A DNA stretch of 8,214 nucleotides, taken from Chlamydiota bacterium. GTDB taxonomy: Bacteria > Chlamydiota > Chlamydiia > Chlamydiales > Rhabdochlamydiaceae. The position numbers and the translations under genes were made by a program. Of this stretch, positions 1 through 5,699 are shown piece after piece. Under the pieces are notes generated by a model. That model made no database searches and was not told the origin of the DNA. It saw only the letters and a program-made list of their open reading frames with translations. The stretch lies in assembly GCA_027348355.1 (NCBI GenBank), contig DAIEPN010000155.1:1-8214 (forward strand). Direction: 5' to 3'. Position 1 is the stretch's first letter, and the number at the start of each line of letters is the position of its first letter.

Positions 1-54
1 AAAAGACAAAAAGCCTAGTGACCTATTCGAATTCGTGTTGTAAATTATCTGGAA

Positions 55-1503
55 TTAGAGGGTAAGATCTGCAATCTTTCTATACAGAAACGACTCGAGG
101 GATTTAGTATTCTCAGAAAGAGAAGTATATTCTTTCACCCACTTAGGACCTAATTTAACAGATTCTTTAGCCAAGGAATCGAATTCTTCAATACTAGACA
201 CCTTTTCGCAGATTTTTTCGTATAGATTTGCCGCAAAAGAAGGCATTTCTAATGAAGGATAGGGACTAAAGTAAAAACTTGCAATTTGCTTCAAAGACAA
301 GTCCAACAAAACACTTTCTTGAAGTAAAAAAGTGGATAGTCCAAGACATTTCAAAACCCCATCAGAAATTTCAGGAAATGCATTCTTGCAAATCATTCTA
401 TCATTTTCAATATTGAGCTCTGCAATCTTCTGTTTGTACACATCAGAAAACCCAAATTCTGTCTGAGACCAACTACCCCAGCAGAAAATAGCCCTATCCT
501 TAAAACCTTCAGATAAAACACATCCGTGATCAATTAGATACAGCATTGAATATGAATCTTTGGGAAGTAAGGCATTTCCGCGGTTTCTGTCTGTATTTAC
601 TAGTCGTAAATCAACAAAAGCCATCTCAAACACTTCTTCAATAGGTATATGAAGAGATGCTTCAGGAACATTCAAAGTGTGGATTTCTCTTGCATTGGGT
701 ATATATTTCTGCAAAGAAGCCACTCTTTCTGTTCCCTTAATCGTTGTAAAAGTCACTTTTATTGTACAAGGAATCCTATCAGGATGTAATCCACTTGCAA
801 TGCACTCTCTGAAGAGACTTTTTCCTGGTGAAATTCCAACTTTAGATCTCAGGATATCTCTACTGGAGTTTCTCTCAGTTCCCACCTCTTCATCTCCAAA
901 TTTGAGCACTCCTCCAATTACAATTTTGCGTTTTCCTGTTTCATCAACTTCATCAGTTAAAATTTTACAAAGGTAACTTGTATTAATACCCTGGTTTTCG
1001 ACCCTCTCTAATGCCAGTGCATTTCGAAGAGATTCTTCCGTATCGCAACTTGTAGCAAGTTTAAGGCTTTCTTCCACTTTACCTATCCATTCCAAATCTT
1101 CTTTAGATGGGTCTGGGTTAGCAATAAAAATTGATTTGAAAGACAGTCTTGACAGTCTCGTAGGAGAGAAAAATGGTATATTGGGATTAGTTAAGAACGG
1201 CGCTTTTTCCTCACCAAATTCTGAGAATATGGTCACTTTCTTATTATTAAAAAGAGAAAAATCTCCCAAAACCGGAAAGGGCTTCTCAACAGGTTTGTCT
1301 GCCCTGCTTGGACCAAAATCCAACTGCTTCTTAATTATCTTTACTGCTCTTTCTTCGGTATTATCAGTAGAGGCTTCTCTTTTTCCTAAAGGCCTTGAAG
1401 AGAATAATTCCGACCTTTCTCCTTGACCCAGATATTGCTCCGTAGAAGTAAAGATTTGACTATCACCCAAAGGCAATACATTCCCTTTAATTCCACTAGA
1501 CAC
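55..1503 (-). CDS. PI3/4-kinase-domain protein (type II PI4K gamma-like), paralogue B, putative effector
   Basis: A 482-residue protein with a eukaryote-like phosphatidylinositol-kinase fold. Visible motifs: ATP-binding lysine K201 in GGVLKFGDEE (198-206), the RECIAS helix with E233, SLQKYIP (263-269), catalytic loop NTDRNRGN with D305 and N310 (303-310), metal motif IDHG with D325 (324-327), then a W-rich segment near 342-346 and helical GLSTFLLQES (388-397). From memory, these follow the order and wording of plant type II PI4-kinase gamma proteins, where D in N.DR and D in IDHG are catalytic and metal ligands. Likely activity is ATP-dependent phosphorylation of phosphoinositide or, as reported for some gamma members, of protein. 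Residues 1-112 are charged and Ser-rich, match no domain I know and show no membrane segment. Start is GTG, chosen because AGAGG lies 5 bases upstream and no better start exists. The C-terminal tail (about 425-470) is shared with the paralogue at 2236-3897. Secretion into a host is inferred only. Confidence 0.85.
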   Translation of the reverse strand: MSSGIKGNVLPLGDSQIFTSTEQYLGQGERSELFSSRPLGKREASTDNTEERAVKIIKKQLDFGPSRADKPVEKPFPVLGDFSLFNNKKVTIFSEFGEEKAPFLTNPNIPFFSPTRLSRLSFKSIFIANPDPSKEDLEWIGKVEESLKLATSCDTEESLRNALALERVENQGINTSYLCKILTDEVDETGKRKIVIGGVLKFGDEEVGTERNSSRDILRSKVGISPGKSLFRECIASGLHPDRIPCTIKVTFTTIKGTERVASLQKYIPNAREIHTLNVPEASLHIPIEEVFEMAFVDLRLVNTDRNRGNALLPKDSYSMLYLIDHGCVLSEGFKDRAIFCWGSWSQTEFGFSDVYKQKIAELNIENDRMICKNAFPEISDGVLKCLGLSTFLLQESVLLDLSLKQIASFYFSPYPSLEMPSFAANLYEKICEKVSSIEEFDSLAKESVKLGPKWVKEYTSLSENTKSLESFLYRKIADLTL

Positions 1504-1508
1504 AATAA

Positions 1509-1513
1509 CCTCT
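1509..1513 (-). promoter_or_regulatory. Shine-Dalgarno deciding a GTG start
   Basis: The minus strand reads AGAGG, then a 5-base spacer, then GTG at 1503-1501. This supports the non-ATG start of the kinase-domain gene at 55-1503. Confidence 0.6.
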
Positions 1514-1549
1514 TATTAAAGAATTTAATTTATTACAATAAACATAAGA

Positions 1550-1578
1550 ATTATACACGTATTGCAAATTTAATTAAA
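1550..1578 (-). promoter_or_regulatory. Candidate sigma70-type promoter for kinase paralogue B
   Basis: On the minus strand a perfect -10 hexamer TATAAT lies at 1555-1550. Seventeen bases upstream is TTTAAT (1578-1573), a 3/6 match to TTGACA. The predicted leader before the GTG start would be about 40 bases. The surroundings are very AT-rich, so chance TATAAT matches are likely; the fit of spacing and distance to the gene is the main support. Confidence 0.4.
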
Positions 1579-1651
1579 CAATTATAAAATAAAAAAATAT
1601 AATTTAAGTTTGTAAAAAATAAATTTTTAAAAGCGCGGTTGAAAAACGAAG

Positions 1652-1679
1652 GAAAATAACTTTTAATCCATTTATTTTC
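1652..1679. repeat. Perfect 8-base inverted repeat with 12-base loop
   Basis: GAAAATAA at 1652-1659 is the exact reverse complement of TTATTTTC at 1672-1679, with a 12-base spacer. Its position between the orphan ORF and kinase B would suit a weak hairpin or a dyad binding site. The arms have only one G/C pair and there is no T-run directly after the hairpin, so a Rho-independent terminator is unlikely. In DNA this AT-rich it may be chance. Confidence 0.3.
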
Positions 1680-1822
1680 AAATAATTAGAATCAAAAAAA
1701 ACTATACTTTCGAATTTGCCGATAAGAACGAATTGAAATACTTATTTACAATCGATTTATTCTCATTAAATAAACATCACTTTACTCGTTTTCGGTTAGT
1801 TCACACGATGTATATAAGAAAA

Positions 1823-2188
1823 CTATTTCTCAGATGGCAGTTGCTCGACTTTTTTCTCCTCCCAAAAATAGCCATGGCCTTCTAAATATCTTGGGAAAAA
1901 AATCTTTGAGAACGCCAGTACAAAAAGACTCTCCTGCTCCTGAGTTGGATCTTCGGCAGGAAGAGCAACCTCTCTTGCTTCACTTAAGCCCATAATAGTA
2001 TTAGGCGGGATTGGAATCCTACCCTGAAAATCACCAGTGATAAACTGTTTAAGCGATTCGCTTAAGAAAAGAATTTTTCCTTCTTTAGAAAAACGAAAAA
2101 CTTCAGTTGGGTTGTCAAAGTTATTATTGATAATCGATATATAGGAAGATGTAGACTGCATAAAAGTACCGTCAAAATAAATTTGCAT
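1823..2188 (-). CDS. Hypothetical 121-residue protein between the two kinase paralogues
   Basis: I do not recognise this protein. It is 121 residues, with no signal peptide, clear membrane segment or known catalytic motif. Residues 30-55 look like short amphipathic strands and a helix (EVFRFSKEGKILFLSESLKQ), followed by a Pro-rich stretch (58-62, IPIPP), an acidic segment around 78-86 and an aromatic-rich end (FFPRYLEGHGYFWEE). A TAG stop lies immediately before the ATG, so translation must begin there or at the in-frame ATG of codon 10; neither has a convincing Shine-Dalgarno. It begins 47 bases after the kinase A stop, so it may share that transcript. Small size and position next to putative effectors would allow a chaperone or accessory role, but nothing in the sequence shows it. 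It could also be a remnant of a larger gene. Confidence 0.55.
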   Translation of the reverse strand: MQIYFDGTFMQSTSSYISIINNNFDNPTEVFRFSKEGKILFLSESLKQFITGDFQGRIPIPPNTIMGLSEAREVALPAEDPTQEQESLFVLAFSKIFFPRYLEGHGYFWEEKKVEQLPSEK

Positions 2189-2235
2189 CTAAATTATTTT
2201 TTGAGCGCTTTTTATGCAATTACAAAAATAATCGC

Positions 2236-3897
2236 CTATTCGAGTTCCACTGGCATCGTATTCTTAATCAAAAATGCCTCAAGAGAGGAGGTAAAATCTC
2301 CCTCTTGATAATACTCTTGTACAAGCTTGACTGCATATTTAGCCTGCTTTCTAGCTAAAACATCAAATTCTTCTATGCTCGAGGCTTTAGCATTGATCTT
2401 TTTATATAAAACCTCTGCAAAAGAAGAAGAGCATAGTGGCATTTCTGAAGTAAAATAGTACGCTGCTATCTGTCTTAAAGAAAGATCAGCCTTGGCACTC
2501 TCTTGAAGTAGAAAAGTCGATAGCCCGAGACTTTTTAAAACACCTTTGGAAATATCCGGAAATGTTTCTTTACATACTCTTCTATCATTTTGAATGTCTA
2601 TTTGAGCAATTCTTGCTTTGTACTTCTCCGGAAAACCCTGTTCCGCTCTAGACCAAGAGCTCCAACAAAAAACGGCTGTATCCTGGAATCCTTCTGATAA
2701 CACGCACCCATGGTCTATCAGATAAAGAGAAGAAAAGGAATCTTTAGGAAGAAGTGCATTCCCTTTGTGCCTATCAGTGTTGACAAGTCGTAAATCAACT
2801 AAAGCCATTTCACAAACTTCCTCTTCTGGGAAGCTCATTAATTCTTTAGACGCGTCAACTTTATGTAAACTCCTAGTTTCTGGAATATATTTTTGTAAGG
2901 AAGCAACTCTTTCTTGCCCATGTGTAGTAAGGAAAGTGATTTTTATCGTGCATGGAATTCTTTCTGGATGAAGAGCACTTGCAATACACTCTCTAGCATA
3001 ACTCCTTCCAGGTGAAATTCCATGTTTAGATCTTATGATATCTTTACGAAGATTTCTTTTGGTACCAGCCTCTTCATCAGCAAATTTTAATACCCCGCCA
3101 ATCACGGCTTCAGGATTTCCTTGACTATCAGTTCTATCTGATAAAACTTTACAGAAATAGCTGTTATTAATCCCTAGAACCTCGCTTTGGATCATTTCCA
3201 AAGCTAGTTTATCTCGAAGTAAAATCGTCGTCTCTAAAGATGTAGCAAGCGTCAAAGCTTCTTGAATTTTTTCTATCCAATTCAATTCTTCAGCAGTTAA
3301 AGTGCGATTTGGGATATGAATCTCCTTTACTGTCAATTTTTCAAGTTTTGTAGGTGAATAAGAGTCTTTTTTTGGCAATGTAAGAGGAACCAGTTTTCCT
3401 TTTAACCTTTTTAGCTTGCTTTCTGCAGCGATTTTATCTGATTCCCTTTTTTCTAGAGGTTCAATAGTCATGTTTGAAGAGGCACTTGAAGAAGCTATCC
3501 TATTATCTACTACACCTGTTCCTTGCTTGTCCGGTAATGAAGGAGGTTGCATGCCTTGCAAAGGCTTATCATAATTCAGTGTCCTACGAACTTCCTTTCT
3601 AGATGGGAGTAACTGGGAAGAAAAAGATTGATTGGACTGAGTTGCAAGTGGAAGCACTCCGATAAATTTATGAGCCTCTCTTTCAGTTACTACTTCAGCT
3701 TCAAAAGAGGTTCTTTTCTGACCCGAACTTAAATCAGCCGGTATCGCTTTCTCCATGATATTTAGAAGACTCTCATTACTTTGTCCAGCTGATAAGTCCT
3801 CGCTGTACCTATTATTAGGCGATCTAGTTGGAGAGGCGGAGCTACCATCATTCGAAGCCGAATTTGCAAATTGACCGTAGGGGATACGCATTGACAT
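2236..3897 (-). CDS. PI3/4-kinase-domain protein (type II PI4K gamma-like), paralogue A, putative effector
   Basis: A 553-residue protein. Residues 1-180 are Ser/Asn/Pro- and charge-rich, probably disordered, with serine runs near 136-141. A helical linker (about 195-240) leads into a full lipid-kinase-type domain: K271 in GGVLKFADEE (268-276), E303 in RECIAS, SLQKYIP (333-339), catalytic loop NTDRHKGN with D375 and N380 (373-380), and IDHG with D395 (394-397). The tail to about 540 is helical. These motifs match, from family knowledge, plant-type PI4-kinase gamma proteins more closely than HipA or ordinary protein kinases. Expected activity is phosphoryl transfer from ATP to phosphatidylinositol or to protein, probably outside the bacterium. 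The ATG start has AAAGGA 7 bases upstream; the nearby Met3 is spaced less well. By hand count, 67 of 101 residues (247-347) equal those of paralogue B with no gap. No Sec signal or membrane segment is visible; type III or IV secretion is inference. Confidence 0.87.
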   Translation of the reverse strand: MSMRIPYGQFANSASNDGSSASPTRSPNNRYSEDLSAGQSNESLLNIMEKAIPADLSSGQKRTSFEAEVVTEREAHKFIGVLPLATQSNQSFSSQLLPSRKEVRRTLNYDKPLQGMQPPSLPDKQGTGVVDNRIASSSASSNMTIEPLEKRESDKIAAESKLKRLKGKLVPLTLPKKDSYSPTKLEKLTVKEIHIPNRTLTAEELNWIEKIQEALTLATSLETTILLRDKLALEMIQSEVLGINNSYFCKVLSDRTDSQGNPEAVIGGVLKFADEEAGTKRNLRKDIIRSKHGISPGRSYARECIASALHPERIPCTIKITFLTTHGQERVASLQKYIPETRSLHKVDASKELMSFPEEEVCEMALVDLRLVNTDRHKGNALLPKDSFSSLYLIDHGCVLSEGFQDTAVFCWSSWSRAEQGFPEKYKARIAQIDIQNDRRVCKETFPDISKGVLKSLGLSTFLLQESAKADLSLRQIAAYYFTSEMPLCSSSFAEVLYKKINAKASSIEEFDVLARKQAKYAVKLVQEYYQEGDFTSSLEAFLIKNTMPVELE

Positions 3898-3949
3898 ATT
3901 TAGTTCCTTTAAAACATGAATTTATAAGAAAAAATAATTTAACCGTATT

Positions 3950-3978
3950 ATTGTATAATATTAATTAATTCTTTTTAA
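3950..3978 (-). promoter_or_regulatory. Candidate promoter for kinase paralogue A
   Basis: The minus strand carries TTAAAA (3978-3973, 4/6 to TTGACA), a 17-base spacer and TACAAT (3955-3950, 5/6 to TATAAT). It sits just over 50 bases before the ATG at 3897. An overlapping alternative -10, TATTAT, lies at 3960-3955. The region is very AT-rich, so this is tentative. Confidence 0.33.
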
Positions 3979-4070
3979 GAAAATTTAAAGATTAAAAAAT
4001 TTATATAATATTTTAAATTGAAATGAGCTGCTAAAAACAGGAGAATATAAAAAAGTTATTTAACATGACC

Positions 4071-4089
4071 AAAAAAGTGATATAATCAC
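4071..4089 (-). terminator. Possible weak Rho-independent terminator after glpD
   Basis: On the minus strand GTGAT-TAT-ATCAC (4089-4077) forms a 5-bp stem with a 3-base loop, directly followed by six T (4076-4071). It lies about 60 bases past the glpD stop, a sensible place to end the operon. The stem is short with only two G/C pairs, so efficiency would be low. No similar T-run follows it on the plus strand. Confidence 0.4.
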
Positions 4090-4148
4090 AAAAATTAAAT
4101 GTCACCTTAACTAGGAAATTGATGCAGCTTTGAAGGGTTCAGATGAAA

Positions 4149-5699
4149 TCACGTCAAAATATAATTGGCGGCGATTTTCTTATATGCAGTTACTTGCCTT
4201 TTCTCCCAGGAAGAATCAAAACCCAGTTCTTTTGCCATAATCGAAGCAACTAGAGACGCTGCTTCTACACTTGCTTTTGCATCTAGAAGTAGAGCTCTTG
4301 TTCTTCTAGAAAGAACATCTTCTACCGTTCTAGCCATTTCAAAACGCGTTGCAAAAAGAACTTGAGCTTCATAATAAGGCAAATTGGGATGCAAGCGTTT
4401 TTTGTTCTTACGCATGAGGGCTTTTAGTTTTTTGAGGTCCGATCCATACACACTCAGAGTTTCTGTAGGTTTAAGGGTTTTATCCCAACCATAAAGAGGA
4501 AGTGTTTTTGTAACAGACGGGCGATCAGGTAGATCTCCAATGATTGCCGCCTTATTAATCACATCTTCGCCCATTTTTCGGTATGTTGTCCATTTTCCTC
4601 CTGCAATCGTAATTAACCCACTTGGGTCGATAAGGATCGCATGATCTCTGGAAAGAGCTGCTGTTTTAGTCGCTTTTGTTGATTTGATCAAGGGGCGAAG
4701 TCCCGCATAAACGCTTAAAACATCCTCTTTCGTAGGGTTTTTTGTTAGATACTTGCCAGCATACTCTAAAAGAAAAGAAACTTCTTTTTCTATAAAGTGC
4801 GGCTCTAGCTCCACTTTTCGTACTGCGGTATCAGTCGTCCCAACCAAAACTCTGTCATGCCAAGGAACCATAAAAACAACCCTGCCATCATCGGTACTTG
4901 GAATGATAATAGCTTTATTACTTGGCAAAAAAGATTTAGGAAGAACGATGTGAATCCCTTGGCTTGGGGTTACGATTTTTTTCTCTTTTGGGTTGTCAAG
5001 CCTTCGAATTTGATCTGTAAATACACCTGTTGCATTGATCACTGTTTTACCGTAGATCTTATACGTCTCTCCAGATTCCAGGTCTTTTGCTTTCACTCCT
5101 TTGATCATCCCATCTTTATGTATAAAGTGTACAACTGGCATATAGTTGAGTAAAACTCCTCCTTGAGCCGTAGCCGTTTGAGCCAAAGTAATCGCAAGCC
5201 TTGAATCATCGAACTGTCCATCATAATAGATAAGTCCTCCCCTAAGTCCCTCGGGTTCAAGTGTTGGAATTGCGCGAAGTGTTTTCTCCTTTGAAAGGCT
5301 TTTTGAAGATTCGATGCCTAATTTTCCAGCGAGCAAATCATAAATTTTCAGTCCAATCCCGTAAAAAGGGGCTTCCCACCAATGGTATAACGGGAGTAAA
5401 AAGGGCAAGTGGTGTACCATGTGCGGGGCATTCTTACAAAGAAGCCCTCTCTCTCTCAGTGCTTCAATCACTAAAAATACATCCCCTTGTTGAAGATAGC
5501 GTAATCCTCCATGAATCAGCTTAGTACTTCGGCTTGAAGTGCCTTTTGCAAAATCACTTTGTTCAAGTAGCAGAGTGCGATATCCTCTTGACGCCGCATC
5601 AACTGCAGCTCCAAGTCCGGTCGCACCTCCTCCAATGATAATGACATCCCAAGGTTTAGAAGAGCTCAACTTTTTGAGCATCTTAGCTCGATCCATCAT
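4149..5699 (-). CDS. glpD: FAD-dependent glycerol-3-phosphate dehydrogenase
   Basis: Oxidises sn-glycerol 3-phosphate to dihydroxyacetone phosphate at the membrane face, passing electrons through FAD to quinone. With the chosen start the protein is 516 residues, normal for the family. The N-terminus has the Rossmann FAD motif DVIIIGGGATGLG (18-30) followed by D34 and RG (38-39), then the conserved SSRSTKLIHGGLRYL (55-69). The second family signature, GGKWTTYRK, lies at 367-375. The C-terminal helical domain has ARTVEDVLSRRTRALLLD near 455-473. The segment KIYDLLAG and the YYDGQFDD region resemble mitochondrial GPD2-type enzymes. An in-frame ATG at 5744 would give 531 residues, and another lies at 5714. 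I prefer 5699 because it forms an ATGA overlap with the glpK stop and has GGGGGA 7 bases upstream. It directly consumes the GlpK product. Bacterial lineages with an oxygen-linked GlpO share this fold, but no GlpO-type insertion is evident to me. Confidence 0.95.
   Translation of the reverse strand: MMDRAKMLKKLSSSKPWDVIIIGGGATGLGAAVDAASRGYRTLLLEQSDFAKGTSSRSTKLIHGGLRYLQQGDVFLVIEALRERGLLCKNAPHMVHHLPFLLPLYHWWEAPFYGIGLKIYDLLAGKLGIESSKSLSKEKTLRAIPTLEPEGLRGGLIYYDGQFDDSRLAITLAQTATAQGGVLLNYMPVVHFIHKDGMIKGVKAKDLESGETYKIYGKTVINATGVFTDQIRRLDNPKEKKIVTPSQGIHIVLPKSFLPSNKAIIIPSTDDGRVVFMVPWHDRVLVGTTDTAVRKVELEPHFIEKEVSFLLEYAGKYLTKNPTKEDVLSVYAGLRPLIKSTKATKTAALSRDHAILIDPSGLITIAGGKWTTYRKMGEDVINKAAIIGDLPDRPSVTKTLPLYGWDKTLKPTETLSVYGSDLKKLKALMRKNKKRLHPNLPYYEAQVLFATRFEMARTVEDVLSRRTRALLLDAKASVEAASLVASIMAKELGFDSSWEKRQVTAYKKIAANYILT

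Larger units (their letters stand above)
1504..1822. other. 319-base AT-rich intergenic region
   Basis: This lies between the orphan ORF and kinase paralogue B. I see no credible coding frame or RNA gene. It holds the candidate promoter at 1550-1578, an 8-base perfect inverted repeat at 1652-1679 and long A/T runs. It is large enough for a complete regulatory region, which argues that paralogue B is transcribed separately from the two genes upstream. Confidence 0.6.

Noticed and set aside
1..30. Possible terminator after kinase B (TAGGTCACTAGGC followed by TTTTT on the minus strand)
   Set aside because: There is a T-run, but the preceding bases do not form a proper stem; the repeated TAGG is direct, not inverted.
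22..35. CCTATTCGAATTCG downstream of kinase B resembling CCTATTCGAGTTCC at the end of kinase A (2235-2248)
   Set aside because: About 12 of 14 bases match, but kinase B already ends in a different frame and distance, so I treat it as chance rather than a repeat flank or C-terminal remnant.
677..976. Plus-strand open frame antisense to kinase B (others at 1136-1426 and 2765-2971)
   Set aside because: They lie opposite strongly conserved kinase codons and have no ribosome site or recognisable protein; shadows of the real genes.
2195..2215. AGCGCT palindrome flanked by A/T runs before the orphan ORF, as a terminator for kinase A
   Set aside because: The stem is only a self-complementary hexamer with no loop, so it cannot form a useful hairpin; it resembles AAAGCGCG at about 1630 only by a short string.
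2236..3897. HipA-type toxin kinase
   Set aside because: HipA shares the broad fold, but the DEE motif after the lysine, SLQKYIP and the IDHG context match PI4K type II better, and no HipB-like DNA-binding partner is nearby.
4857..5153. Plus-strand open frames opposite glpD (4165-4365, 4753-4953, 4857-5153, 5261-5524, 5539-5748)
   Set aside because: All lie within glpD, whose motifs are unambiguous on the other strand.
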